DNA of 64,000 bases, taken from assembly GCA_016200545.1 (NCBI GenBank), contig JACQEO010000004.1, positions 1 to 64,000 of the forward strand, given 5' to 3'. Numbering within the stretch: the first letter of the stretch is position 1; every line of letters begins with the position of its first letter. The notes under the pieces were generated by a model. It was given only the letters and a program-made list of their open reading frames with translations. It made no database searches and was not told where the DNA came from. A program made the translations under genes and the position numbers. Source of the DNA: Deltaproteobacteria bacterium (GTDB lineage Bacteria > Desulfobacterota > Binatia > UTPRO1). This document shows positions 1-7,703 of this stretch, piece after piece.

Positions 1-102
1 CGCGTCGCAGCGAGGGCGCACCAACGACGCAATCACCAGGGCGCAGGACCAACGCCGGGCCAGCTCCCTCTCGAAATTCCGAGAACATAGCGAGGTGACG
101 TA

Positions 103-492
103 TTATGAAGCGTGCTTCATGCGCCGGCCGCCGCAGCTCGGACAAACGGCGCGTGCCTTGCATGAGAACGGCACGAGTCGTTCACTGTGGCACGTGTCAC
201 AGCGAAAGCGGGCGAAGCCTCGGGCCCAGACGCCGCACCCCAGGAACTGGCGGAACTCGCGCTCGACGAACGGCGGGACGCCGCCGGCCGCCTCGGCGGC
301 GCGGAGGAACGTGGCGAGGTGCGCGCGTACGACGCGATGGAGCACGGTGTGTTCGGCGGCCCGCGGCCGATAGGGGTGTACGCGTGCGGCGGGAGCGCGC
401 AGACGGTCGCCGCCGCGGGCGGCTGAGGCGCCGGCGCGTGGCGCGCGCCCGCGCGCGTCCCCCGCCGCGCGGACGGGCGCTTCCGATGCCAT
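103..492 (-). pseudogene. IS91-family transposase, N-terminal fragment
   Basis: The fragment resembles the N-terminal zinc-binding region of IS91-type (HUH/Y2) transposases. It has the stretch FVEREFRQFLGCG, then CDTC (Cys-X2-Cys), RLVPFSCKARAVCPSCGGRRM with a second CPSC pair. In intact family members the GGRRM motif is followed by roughly 250-300 residues carrying the catalytic His-hydrophobic-His and Tyr residues. Here the frame stops five codons after the motif and nothing transposase-like follows towards position 1. It is therefore a truncated relic, and its N-terminal start is uncertain. It lies at the edge of a region with two toxin-antitoxin modules, which suggests a former insertion or recombination point. 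The family call is from motif recognition only. Confidence 0.7.
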
Positions 493-708
493 CCGCTCCC
501 GCTCTCACGTTCGCGCGCGACGCGCGACGCGTACAAGTAGCGCGTCGCTGCTCGACCTGCCCGAGCCCGTCTTTGTCGGGTCGAGGGCCTGGGCGCGCGC
601 GGCGGCCTGGGTGAGCGGCCGGTAGACATGCGCGCAGAACCTGGGTATCGAACGCGCCAGAGCCGGTGGCGAAATCATCCGCGAGGGTGTCGTCGGAGGA
701 ACGGGAGG

Positions 709-1125
709 ATGCGCGAGGACCGCGTTGCGAGGACGATCGACGACCGGAGCGTGATGATCTACCACGTCGTCTACCCGTACGAGGGATTCGCGAAGTCGGC
801 GCGAACGCTCTTCAGGCTCGTCCGCAGGGCCCAGGCGGTGAAGCCCGGCAAGAATCGGAAGCTCTTTCTCGACATCGAGGGACATCGCAACAGCGACGGT
901 GGCTTCGACGCCGACATGCTCGAGCTGCAGAACGCCTTCCTGCTCGGATTCCTCGCGCCGTTTCTCTCCGAGGTGCGCTGTCCTCTCGTGGCCCTCAGGA
1001 ACCCGGGACCTCAGGATGACGACATCCCCCTCGAGCTGGTCATCGAGGAACCCGAGGGGCGCCCGCGCAGCCGCTACGGCGCTGCCGTCTCGAAGACGTC
1101 GCGGGCTCCCAGCGGACGTCCCTAG
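709..1125 (+). CDS. Hypothetical protein (138 aa)
   Basis: Function not recognised. The ATG at 709 follows GGAGGAACGGGAGG, a good ribosome-binding context; GTG 751 and ATG 754 are alternative starts. The conserved-looking core contains MIYHVVYPYEGFAK, LFLDIEGHRN, SDGGFDADMLELQ and LGFLAPFLSEVRCPL, with a C-terminal acidic stretch (QDDDIPLELVIEEPEG). No signal peptide or membrane segment is seen. The protein is mixed alpha/beta in character. It lies between an IS91 relic and a toxin-antitoxin pair, so it may be part of the accessory region. The coding call rests on the ordered, non-repetitive sequence compared with the Arg/Ala-rich shadow frames. Confidence 0.55.
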   Translation: MREDRVARTIDDRSVMIYHVVYPYEGFAKSARTLFRLVRRAQAVKPGKNRKLFLDIEGHRNSDGGFDADMLELQNAFLLGFLAPFLSEVRCPLVALRNPGPQDDDIPLELVIEEPEGRPRSRYGAAVSKTSRAPSGRP

Positions 1126-1201
1126 CGATCGAATTCATGCTGCGCTCCTTCGTCGGCGCGTGGGGTCGTACTTGAGATCTTGTCTTGCACGCACGACGGA
1201 C

Positions 1202-1212
1202 ACGTAATACGT
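1202..1212. promoter_or_regulatory. Short palindrome upstream of CopG-type antitoxin
   Basis: ACGTA-A-TACGT is a perfect inverted repeat ending 8 bases before the GTG start of the CopG-like antitoxin. RHH antitoxins usually repress their own operon through short palindromes near the start codon, so this is a candidate operator. It is short enough to occur by chance. Confidence 0.3.
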
Positions 1213-1220
1213 TCGGCGGC

Positions 1221-1484
1221 GTGAAGACGCTCACCGTTCGACTTCCCGAGCCGCTGGTGACGGAGATCGAGGCGGAATCACGGGCGCGACGGATCTCCAA
1301 GTCCGACGTCGTTCGGGAGCGACTGCGCCACGCACCGCAACCGGCCGATCACGCGACGGCCACCGGCCCGCTCGCGGCGATCGCCGATCTCATCGGTGTG
1401 GTGGACGGGCTCCCTCCCGGCCTGAGCGCGAACACGAAGCGCCGCCTGCGTGTCAGTGGGTATGGCCAGAAGCGTCCTCGTTGA
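1221..1484 (+). CDS. CopG/RHH-type antitoxin
   Basis: This small (87 aa) protein has an N-terminal ribbon-helix-helix pattern. The strand VKTLTVRLPEPLVTEIE is followed by two helices around SRARRISKSDVVRERLRH (residues about 12-32), typical of Arc/CopG DNA-binding antitoxins. The GTG at 1221 is preferred over an ATG at 1185 because the RHH strand begins directly after it. The C-terminal half is expected to wrap the toxin. The gene overlaps the downstream PIN-domain toxin by 23 bases, the usual vapBC-like order. It probably represses its own promoter. Confidence 0.75.
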   Translation: MKTLTVRLPEPLVTEIEAESRARRISKSDVVRERLRHAPQPADHATATGPLAAIADLIGVVDGLPPGLSANTKRRLRVSGYGQKRPR

Positions 1485-1869
1485 TACCGGTTTCGTCGTA
1501 GCGTTGCTCAGCCGCCGCGACCGTCATCACCGTTGGGCGGCCCTCCAGGCTCCCCGACATGCTCCCCCGTGGCGCACCTGCGATGCCGTCCTGTCCGAAG
1601 CCTTCTACTTGCTCGGTACGGCCGGAGATCCGGCGCTCGCGGAGATGCTGCGACGAGGAGCGCTCGTGCCGGCGTTCGACCTCGCCGCCGAGCTCGATCC
1701 GGTGCTGGTCCTGATGCGGAAGTATGCGAGCGTTCCGATGAGCCTCGCCGACGCCTGTCTCGTCCGGATGAGCGAGAGGCTCGCCGATCCAGTGCTGCTC
1801 ACGACCGACGCCGACTTTCGCGTCTATCGCCGCCACAGTCGGCAGGTCGTGCCGACGGTCATGCCGTAG
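1462..1869 (+). CDS. PIN-domain toxin (VapC-like RNase)
   Basis: This PIN-domain ribonuclease (135 aa) starts MARSVLVDTGFVVALLSRRD. The first acidic metal ligand is the Asp in VDTG (about residue 8). A Glu follows in LSEAFYLLG, then an Asp in SLADACLVRMSE, and the last acidic position is in LLTTDADFRVYRR. These are the four acidic residues expected for a Mg-dependent VapC-type RNase. The start ATG at 1462 lies inside the antitoxin gene, giving translational coupling. Family members cleave specific tRNAs or rRNA when free of antitoxin. The target here cannot be read from sequence. Confidence 0.8.
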   Translation: MARSVLVDTGFVVALLSRRDRHHRWAALQAPRHAPPWRTCDAVLSEAFYLLGTAGDPALAEMLRRGALVPAFDLAAELDPVLVLMRKYASVPMSLADACLVRMSERLADPVLLTTDADFRVYRRHSRQVVPTVMP

Positions 1870-1891
1870 GTCCGTGGGAAAGGCTCGGCGC

Positions 1892-2206
1892 TCAAACTAA
1901 GCGCGGGCCGCGTCCTCGGGTGGCGTGCCACACGGCTCGGACGACTGCGCGTCCGGCCTCGGGGTCGCACGTGTAGTAGACATGGTAGCGGGTGCGACGG
2001 AGCAAGACGCGGCGCACGTCTGAAGGCGCGTTTCTTTGGGAGTAGAGGGCACCGGAGTACGGGGCCTGAGAGATTCGTTCGAACGCGGCCTCGATCTCCT
2101 CAGCGAAAAGGAGGGGAACATCGAGGCGGTTGGCCGTCCACCACGCATGAACGGTCTTGAGGTGTCGATCGGCAGTTTCGGTGACGACGACTCGGAAGGG
2201 CGTCAC
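1892..2206 (-). CDS. RelE/ParE-family toxin
   Basis: This 104-aa protein has the compact RelE/ParE fold pattern. It opens with FRVVVTETADRHLKTVHAWW, has a helix with FAEEIEAAFERI, then SDVRRVLLRRTRYHVYYTCD and a final strand VVRAVWHATRGRGPRL. The last motif (RYHVYY...VRAVWHATRGR) is typical of the ParE branch. The GTG start at 2206 overlaps the TGA of the upstream antitoxin, so the two are co-translated. ParE-type toxins inhibit gyrase and RelE-type toxins cleave mRNA. Sequence reading alone does not separate these roles here. Confidence 0.8.
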   Translation of the reverse strand: MTPFRVVVTETADRHLKTVHAWWTANRLDVPLLFAEEIEAAFERISQAPYSGALYSQRNAPSDVRRVLLRRTRYHVYYTCDPEAGRAVVRAVWHATRGRGPRLV

Positions 2207-2436
2207 GAACCAGGGCGTCGAAGGTCGGCGATGACCGCGCCGGCGGAGCGGAGGCGTCCGTCACGCACGTCTTCCTCCGAGACGGCCAGTGCCGCGTGCA
2301 GCCGCTCGCGTTCGGCGGCGTCCAGATCATCCCAGGAATCTGCGGCGATCAGCTCGACTTCGGCACCTTCCGGCAGATCGGTCGGCTCGTCCACGAGCAA
2401 GCGACCCCCCCGCACGCGGGCTTTCAGACGAATCAT
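2203..2436 (-). CDS. Antitoxin of RelE/ParE module
   Basis: This 77-aa protein starts at ATG 2436 (MIRLKARVRGGRLLVDEPTD). The N-terminal beta-rich segment, with LPEGAEVELIAAD, resembles DUF104/AbrB-like antitoxins paired with ParE/RelE toxins. The C-terminal half is acidic and helical (DLDAAERERLHAALAVSEED), suited to toxin binding. An in-frame extension to 2502 exists but lacks similarity to known starts. It overlaps the toxin by GTGA. The partner role follows from gene order and overlap. Confidence 0.7.
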   Translation of the reverse strand: MIRLKARVRGGRLLVDEPTDLPEGAEVELIAADSWDDLDAAERERLHAALAVSEEDVRDGRLRSAGAVIADLRRPGS

Positions 2437-2581
2437 GCCACAAAGCGTACCGCGCGTGTTTGTCTCCGCGCAAGGCGCCGAGTAGCCCCGGATATAGAGC
2501 ACTGTCGACGGCGACGAGGTTGCGTGCGGCTCGCGGGCTGGCGTTGTGAGGCGATGCCGAGCGAGGGCCGTCGGCGGTCCC

Positions 2582-3247
2582 TCACTCGTCGAGCACGTCC
2601 GACGACGCGGCGCACGCGGCTGCGTAGTCCTCGGGCGTGTTGAGCGTGCGAAAGCTGATCCCCTCGGGATCGACGAGTCGCAGGCGCTCGGCGGACACGG
2701 TGGCGACGCGCGGCAGCGCGGCGACGGCCTGCAGCCGGCGCTCGCCGGCGCTCGCCATCGTCGCGAGCGTCGGCGCGAGCCGACGGTGATAGAGCGCGAC
2801 GAGCGGCTGTAAGCGATCGCCCCAGAGCGGGACGGCGCCGTCGAGGTCGCCGATCTCGCGCGTCAGCAGGCGCAGCACGGCGCGGCGGACGAAAGGTGCG
2901 TCACAGCCGAGCGCGAACGCGTGGCTGGTCCGCACGGCGTCGAGGCCGAGCGCGAGCGCGGGCAGCGGTCCGAGGTTGGGCTCGGGATCGTACAGCATGC
3001 GCGCCTCGCACGCGGGAAGCTCGTGGCCTGCGGCGGCGACGACGACGATCTCGCTGACGAGCGGACGCACGCGCGCGACGACGGCGGCGAGGAGCGGCAC
3101 GCCGGCGAGCGGCAGCCATGGCTTCGGGCGGCCCATCCGGCGCGAGCGTCCGCCGGCGAGGACCACAGCCGAGAGCTGATCGCGACGCAACGCCGTGCGA
3201 TCGTCGTCGGGAATCTCGTCGAGCGGGCGCGTGTTCGGGTCGTCCAC
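2582..3247 (-). CDS. mobA: Molybdenum cofactor guanylyltransferase
   Basis: MobA attaches GMP from GTP to molybdopterin to give the guanine dinucleotide form of the cofactor. The 221-aa protein shows the family nucleotide-binding signature LAGGRSRRMGRPKPWLPL near residue 30, the DPEPNLGPLPALALGL segment and the metal-site GCDAPFV around residue 115. The GTG start at 3247 has GGAGG seven bases upstream. The N-terminal 25 residues before LSAVVLAGG are an extension. It is divergent from the SRP RNA gene. No other molybdenum cofactor gene is in the window. Confidence 0.85.
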   Translation of the reverse strand: MDDPNTRPLDEIPDDDRTALRRDQLSAVVLAGGRSRRMGRPKPWLPLAGVPLLAAVVARVRPLVSEIVVVAAAGHELPACEARMLYDPEPNLGPLPALALGLDAVRTSHAFALGCDAPFVRRAVLRLLTREIGDLDGAVPLWGDRLQPLVALYHRRLAPTLATMASAGERRLQAVAALPRVATVSAERLRLVDPEGISFRTLNTPEDYAAACAASSDVLDE

Positions 3248-3312
3248 TGGCGCCTCCGCGAAGGAGCATGCTATGCAAAGGGACGTTCCCGCAATCGGCG
3301 GTCGTCCGTTCC

Positions 3313-3422
<110 letters not shown>

Positions 3423-3463
3423 CGAGCGGATGCGTACGAAGAGCGGGCGGTGGAGTAACCCGA

Positions 3464-5098
3464 ATGTCGTATCAAGTCCTGGCCCGAAAGTGGCGGCCGC
3501 AGCGGTTCGAGGACGTGGCGGGGCAGGAGCACGTCACGACGACGCTGCGGAACGCCATCACGCAGCAGCGGATCGCGCACGCCTTCCTTTTTTCGGGTCC
3601 GCGCGGCGTCGGCAAGACCACCGTCGCGCGCCTGCTTGCCAAGGCGCTGAACTGCGCCGAGGGACCGACCGGCGAACCCTGCGGGCGGTGCGCGAGCTGC
3701 ACCGAGGTCACGGCCGGCAGCGCCCTGGACGTCGTCGAGATCGACGGCGCCTCGAACACCGGCGTCGAGAACATCCGCGACTTGAACGAGAACGTCCGCT
3801 ACCGCCCGGCGTCGTCGCGCTTCAAGGTCTACATCATCGATGAGGTGCACATGCTCTCGACGGCGGCCTTCAACGCCCTGCTGAAGACGCTCGAAGAGCC
3901 GCCCGATCACGTCAAGTTCATCTTCGCGACCACGGAAGTCCACAAGCTGCCGCAAACCGTGATCTCGCGCTGCCAGCGCTACGAGTTCAAGCGCATCGGC
4001 ATGCCTGACCTCCTCGAGCGGCTGAAGCGCATTACCGTCGACGAGAGCGTGGCGGCGAGCGACGCGGCGCTGTTCGCGATCGCGCGCGAGGCCGACGGCA
4101 GCATGCGCGACGCGCAGTCGCTCCTCGATCAGGTGATCGTGTTCGCCGGGAAGACGCTCGGCGAGAGCGACGTGCAGGGCGCGCTCGGCGTCGCCGATCG
4201 CACCATCCTCCATCGTGTCACCGAGGCCATCCTGCGCCGCGATCCCGCCCCGTGTCTGCGCGCCGTCGAAGAGCTCACCCGCTACGGCTACGAGGTGCCG
4301 CGCTTCTGTCGCGACCTCGTGCAGCAGTTCCGTAACCTCACCGTCGCCGCGCTCTTCACCGATCCGACGATGCTCACCGATCTCCCCGATCACGAGGCGC
4401 AGGAGACCATGCGCCAGGCGAAGCTGCGCGCGCCGGAGGATCTGCAACGGCTCTTCCGCGTCGCGCAGGTCGGGACCGAGGAGGTGCGGAAGTCGGCGCT
4501 CCCGAAGCTCGTCCTCGAGATGACGCTCGTGAAGATGGCGACGATGCCGGACGCGCCGCCGGTGGAGGACCTGCTCCTGCGCCTCGAAGAGATGGAGCGG
4601 CGCCTCGCGGTCGGCGGCGGCGGCGAGCCGCCGGGCGGCCGCGGATTGGACGTAAGAAGTCGCCCGAGTGCCGCTGCGCCGATCACGCGCGCCGACGGCG
4701 CGCCGCCGTCCCCACGTGCGGAGACGGTGCGCGGGTGGTCGGCGTTCGTCGCCGCCGCGCAGGCGAAGGGTCTGCGGATGTTCCTCCTCGGGAGCCGGGT
4801 GCTCGAGGAGAGCGCCGACCGATTGCACATCGGCCTCGCGACCGAGCTCGCCGAGCAGACGCTGCGTCCGCAGCTCGGCATGCTCGCGGAGCTCGTCGCC
4901 GCCGCTTACGGTGGGCCGCGGCGGATCGAGCTCAGCGTCGCGCGCACGGCGGAGCCGAGCAACGCGACGCCGGCATCGGCGCGGACCCGCGAGCTCGCCG
5001 AGCGTGCGCGCTCGAGCCCGACCGTGCGTTCGGCGCTCGAGGTGTTGGGCGGAGAAATCACCGACGTGCGGCCGCGTAGCCGCGGAGGAGAGCCATGA
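3464..5098 (+). CDS. dnaX: DNA polymerase III tau/gamma subunit
   Basis: DnaX is the AAA+ ATPase of the clamp loader. The 544-aa protein starts MSYQVLARKWRPQRFEDVAG at 3464; an in-frame upstream extension overlaps the SRP RNA and is rejected. Walker A GPRGVGKTT is near residue 45. The zinc module uses CAEG and CGRCASC (residues about 64-79), and Walker B DEVHMLS is near 126. The C-terminal region after about residue 370 carries a Pro/Ala linker and a tau-like tail. I saw no A-rich slippery heptamer that would support programmed frameshifting to gamma. It overlaps ybaB by ATGA, forming a dnaX-ybaB-recR operon. Confidence 0.95.
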   Translation: MSYQVLARKWRPQRFEDVAGQEHVTTTLRNAITQQRIAHAFLFSGPRGVGKTTVARLLAKALNCAEGPTGEPCGRCASCTEVTAGSALDVVEIDGASNTGVENIRDLNENVRYRPASSRFKVYIIDEVHMLSTAAFNALLKTLEEPPDHVKFIFATTEVHKLPQTVISRCQRYEFKRIGMPDLLERLKRITVDESVAASDAALFAIAREADGSMRDAQSLLDQVIVFAGKTLGESDVQGALGVADRTILHRVTEAILRRDPAPCLRAVEELTRYGYEVPRFCRDLVQQFRNLTVAALFTDPTMLTDLPDHEAQETMRQAKLRAPEDLQRLFRVAQVGTEEVRKSALPKLVLEMTLVKMATMPDAPPVEDLLLRLEEMERRLAVGGGGEPPGGRGLDVRSRPSAAAPITRADGAPPSPRAETVRGWSAFVAAAQAKGLRMFLLGSRVLEESADRLHIGLATELAEQTLRPQLGMLAELVAAAYGGPRRIELSVARTAEPSNATPASARTRELAERARSSPTVRSALEVLGGEITDVRPRSRGGEP

Positions 5099-5409
5099 GC
5101 CTCGGAGACCTCGGCAACATCATGAAGCAGGCGCAACAACTCCAGGAGCGCCTGTCGCAGGTGCAGGACACGGTGGCGCGGCGCACGGTCGAGGCGTCGG
5201 CGGGTGGGGGTATGGTGCGCGTCGTGGTGAACGGCAAGCACGAGCTGCTGTCGCTGACGCTCGACCCGGCGGTCCTGCGCGAGGACGTCGAGCTGGTACA
5301 GGATCTCGTGATCGCGGCGGTGAACGAGGGCATCCGCAACGCGCAGAAAATGGTGGCGGAAGAGATGACCAAGGCGACCGGCGGTCTCAAGATCCCGGGC
5401 CTCGGCTGA
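5095..5409 (+). CDS. ybaB: YbaB/EbfC nucleoid-associated protein
   Basis: This 104-aa protein has the YbaB/EbfC pattern. An N-terminal amphipathic helix (LGNIMKQAQQLQERLSQVQD) is followed by the glycine-rich strand ASAGGGMVRVVVNGKHELLS and a long C-terminal helix ending with GGLKIPGLG. Family members form dimers that bind DNA as bent clamps and are almost always encoded between dnaX and recR, as here. The ATG overlaps the dnaX stop (ATGA), so translation is coupled. Confidence 0.93.
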   Translation: MSLGDLGNIMKQAQQLQERLSQVQDTVARRTVEASAGGGMVRVVVNGKHELLSLTLDPAVLREDVELVQDLVIAAVNEGIRNAQKMVAEEMTKATGGLKIPGLG

Positions 5410-5421
5410 GGACGGAGGCGG

Positions 5422-6018
5422 ATGGCATACACTCCCTCGATGACGCGCTTGATCCAGGAGCTCGCCAAGCTCCCCGGGATCGGCGAGAAGACGGCGGGGC
5501 GACTCGCCTTCTACGTGCTGCGCGCCGACCGCGGCCTCGCCGACGGCCTCGCCGCGGCGCTCGTCGCCCTGAAAGATCAGACGCGGCTGTGCTCGGTCTG
5601 CAACGGGCTCACCGAGAGCGACCCGTGTCCGATCTGCGGCAACGGTGAACGTTCCGACGAGTCGATCTGCGTCGTCGAGGAGCCGGCGGATCTGATCGCC
5701 ATCGAGCGCTCCAAGGGGTTCCGCGGCCGCTATCACGTGCTCCAGGGCACGCTCTCGCCGCTCGACGGCGTCGGACCCGAGGATCTCAAGATCGGCGGCC
5801 TGCTGGCACGCTTGCGCGGCGATCGCGTACGCGAGGTGATCCTCGCGACCAACACGACGGTGGAAGGCGAGGCGACCGCACTCTACCTCGCCAAGCTCAT
5901 CAAGCCGCTCGGCGTGCGGGTGACCCGCATCGCGCACGGCATCCCGATGGGCGGCGACGTCGAGTACGCCGACGTCGTCACGCTCGGGCGCGCGCTCGAT
6001 GGCCGCCGCGACATGTGA
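5422..6018 (+). CDS. recR: Recombination mediator protein RecR
   Basis: RecR works with RecF/RecO to load RecA on gapped DNA. The 198-aa length is standard. The N-terminal helix-hairpin-helix (LAKLPGIGEKTAGRLAFYVL) is followed by the C4 zinc finger CSVCNGLTESDPCPIC (residues about 56-71). The Toprim domain follows, with ICVVEEPADLIAIE and the TNTTVEGEATALYL signature. GAGGACGGAGGCGG precedes the ATG. It is the third gene of the dnaX operon. The tRNA promoter begins about 40 bases after its stop. Confidence 0.95.
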   Translation: MAYTPSMTRLIQELAKLPGIGEKTAGRLAFYVLRADRGLADGLAAALVALKDQTRLCSVCNGLTESDPCPICGNGERSDESICVVEEPADLIAIERSKGFRGRYHVLQGTLSPLDGVGPEDLKIGGLLARLRGDRVREVILATNTTVEGEATALYLAKLIKPLGVRVTRIAHGIPMGGDVEYADVVTLGRALDGRRDM

Positions 6019-6057
6019 CGGGCGTCGTATCGGCGGCGTCTCGAAGTCAGGCGCGCG

Positions 6058-6086
6058 TTGCGGTCTCGGCCGTCCTCGTCTATACA
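6058..6086 (+). promoter_or_regulatory. Sigma-70-type promoter for tRNA-Asn
   Basis: TTGCGG (6058-6063) is separated by 17 bases from TATACA (6081-6086). The predicted start near 6093 is just upstream of the mature tRNA 5' end at 6101. Spacing is ideal and the -10 matches the consensus at five of six positions. Confidence 0.6.
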
Positions 6087-6100
6087 AATCGGGTTGTTGT

Positions 6101-6432
6101 TCCCCGGTAGCTCAGTCGGTAGAGCGTTCGGCTGTGAAAGTCGCAGCCTCGTCGGGAAACCGGCGAGTGAGAAGCGGGTGAATTCAGGGAAGCCTACGTG
6201 CGATGCTGCATACGGGAACCCTGAGCCGAGCCCTCCAATGGCCCGGTCGATGAATGGCCGGTAGGGTGGAGGGAAGGTGCAGAGACTAGGGAGTGACGAA
6301 AGAATAATCTCCCCGCGAGCGCCCGCCACCTACGTCCCTTGCGGGATACGGTGATGAGATAGTCCACGCCCGTCGGAAACGGCGGGAATACGTGTAACCG
6401 AATGGTCGCTGGTTCGAGTCCGGCCCGGGGAG
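6101..6432 (+). tRNA. tRNA-Asn(GUU), interrupted by a group I intron
   Basis: Exons 6101-6135 and 6395-6432 join to a complete 73-nt cloverleaf. The acceptor TCCCCGG pairs with CCGGGGA, the D-stem is GCTC/GAGC, the anticodon stem is TTCGG/CCGAA and the T-stem is GCTGG/CCGGC with loop TTCGAGT. The joined anticodon loop reads CTGTTAA, so the anticodon is GUU (Asn). U1-A72 and discriminator G73 agree with bacterial tRNA-Asn. CCA is not encoded. The unspliced gene would read GTG at the anticodon, which could mislead automated callers into a His call. The splice point lies between anticodon positions 35 and 36. Confidence 0.93.
6136..6394 (+). ncRNA. Group I intron (IC3-like) in tRNA-Asn
   Basis: This 259-nt intron begins after exon T6135 and ends in G6394 (omega-G). 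P1 forms between exon GGCTGT (6130-6135) and the internal guide GCAGCC (6143-6148), giving the required U-G wobble at the 5' splice site. P2 (about 6148-6167) is an 8-bp hairpin capped by a GAAA tetraloop. P7 uses GACTA (6284-6288) and TAGTC (6360-6364), within the diagnostic core strings GCAGAGACTAGG and GATAGTCCA. P9 is a 7-bp hairpin with a GAAA loop just before the 3' end. The arrangement closely resembles the Azoarcus tRNA-Ile intron. It carries no homing endonuclease ORF, so any mobility would be in trans. Confidence 0.93.
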
Positions 6433-6437
6433 CTCGA

Positions 6438-6475
6438 GCGAAAGGCCGCCGGAGAATCCTCCGGCGGCCTTTCGC
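6438..6475. terminator. Strong hairpin between tRNA-Asn and a convergent transporter gene
   Basis: GCGAAAGGCCGCCGGAG pairs perfectly with CTCCGGCGGCCTTTCGC around an AATC loop, a 17-bp stem. It starts six bases after the tRNA 3' end and finishes 13 bases from the convergent MFS stop, so it could stop transcription from both sides. There is no U-run beyond the TTT within the stem, so efficiency is uncertain. Confidence 0.75.
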
Positions 6476-6487
6476 GTCTCACGAGAC

Positions 6488-7678
6488 TCACGTCTCACGA
6501 GCGCGCGTGGTCGCAAGCGCTGCCACCTCGACGCGATGGTCCCAGACGGCGAACGCGATCGTTCCCGTGAGCATGACCGCCGCCGCCGTCGTGAACATCG
6601 CCGGGTAGCCCGCCAGACGGATCACCAGGCCGAAGGCAGGTCCGCCGACGAGAACGCCGCCGTCGAAGAGGGCGGTGAAGAGCGACAGCGCCGCGCCGCG
6701 CTCGGCGGGGCGCGCCCGCGCCACCACGAGCCCGGAGAGGATCGGGAAGGTGAAACCGTGACCGAGGCCGCAGAGGGTGCCGGCGACCGCCACCGCGATG
6801 CTGCTCCCAGCCGCCGCGAGGACGAGAAAGCCGGCGGCGAGCATGGTGAGGGCGGGAAAGAGCGCGCGCTTCGGTCCGATGCGTTCCGGCACCCAGCCGA
6901 ACGCGAGACGCAGCAGCACGCCCGCCCCTGAGTAGGCGCTGAAGAAGAGGCCGACCGAGCCCAGGCCGGTCTCCATGACGAACGTTTTCAAGAACGTGAA
7001 CGTCGCGGTGATCGCGCTCGCGAAGACGAACCCGATGAACCAGAGCGGCAGCAGGTCGCCCTCGGTGACCGAGGCGAGAAAGCTCCGCGCCGGCGTCACG
7101 TCGCGCGCCGGGCGATGGTCGCGAAGCGGCAGCGAGAGCGCGAGCGACGCCGCCGCGAACGCAATCGACGCCTGGAAGAGACGCGCGTAGCCGGCGTGCG
7201 TCAGGATGACGTCGCCGAGGAGGCCGCCGAGGGAGATCGGCAGCAGCCCGGAGACACCGTAGAGAGCGATGCCCTCGGTCCGTCGCGCTGCCGGCACGAG
7301 GTCAGCCGCTTGCGTGAAGAGGGCGGCGAAGAGCATCGACTCGGCGATGCCGTGCCCGATGCGCACGGCGTAGAGCCACGGTCCGAGATCGTGGATCGTC
7401 AAGTAGAGCGAGCAGACGAGGACGTTCAGCATGCCGCCGGCCACGATCACGACGCGCCGGCCCTCGGCGTCCATGATACGGCCGACGGTCGGTCGAGAGA
7501 CGATCGCGGTCGCCGCCGTGACGCTGAAGACGAAGCCGATCCCCACCTCGCCGGCGCCGAGCTCCTTCAGGTACCCGGGCAGATGCAGGTAGAGGTTGAA
7601 GGCGAGGCTCTGGAGAAAGTTCGCGGCCGACGACAGCAGGAAGGGCGCTGTCAGCAACCGCTCCGTGTCGCGTCTCAT
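6488..7678 (-). CDS. Major facilitator superfamily transporter
   Basis: This polytopic inner-membrane protein of 396 aa has about 12 hydrophobic helices. It starts MRRDTERLLTAPFLLSSAAN at 7678; the longer open frame to 8002 runs over the neighbouring sulfatase gene and is rejected. The MFS loop 2-3 motif is seen as GRIMDAEGRRVVIVAG, and a related loop 8-9 motif as GWVPERIGPKRALFPA. Substrate is unknown; the sequence resembles multidrug/sugar efflux MFS members. It lies 25 bases downstream of the sulfatase-fold gene on the same strand and may be co-transcribed. Confidence 0.85.
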   Translation of the reverse strand: MRRDTERLLTAPFLLSSAANFLQSLAFNLYLHLPGYLKELGAGEVGIGFVFSVTAATAIVSRPTVGRIMDAEGRRVVIVAGGMLNVLVCSLYLTIHDLGPWLYAVRIGHGIAESMLFAALFTQAADLVPAARRTEGIALYGVSGLLPISLGGLLGDVILTHAGYARLFQASIAFAAASLALSLPLRDHRPARDVTPARSFLASVTEGDLLPLWFIGFVFASAITATFTFLKTFVMETGLGSVGLFFSAYSGAGVLLRLAFGWVPERIGPKRALFPALTMLAAGFLVLAAAGSSIAVAVAGTLCGLGHGFTFPILSGLVVARARPAERGAALSLFTALFDGGVLVGGPAFGLVIRLAGYPAMFTTAAAVMLTGTIAFAVWDHRVEVAALATTRARET

Positions 7679-7703
7679 GCGCCGTCGATCTTCCGGCGCG
7701 CCG

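Noticed and set aside
505..885. 126-codon open frame on the - strand upstream of the IS91 relic
   Set aside because: Looks like a shadow of the hypothetical gene at 709-1125, which has the better start context.
3464..5098. Programmed frameshift in dnaX giving gamma
   Set aside because: No A-AAA-AAG-like slippery site was seen in the linker region.
5800..5820. Possible sigma-54 site TGGCACGCTTGC inside recR
   Set aside because: Spacing between TGGCAC and TTGC is two bases rather than five, and it is inside a coding sequence.
6101..6432. tRNA-His(GTG) or tRNA-Thr(TGT) reading of the interrupted tRNA
   Set aside because: Unspliced GTG leaves the acceptor/T-arm 260 bases away, and the Thr reading needs a splice site without the U-G P1 pair. 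Asn(GUU) fits P1, U1-A72 and G73.
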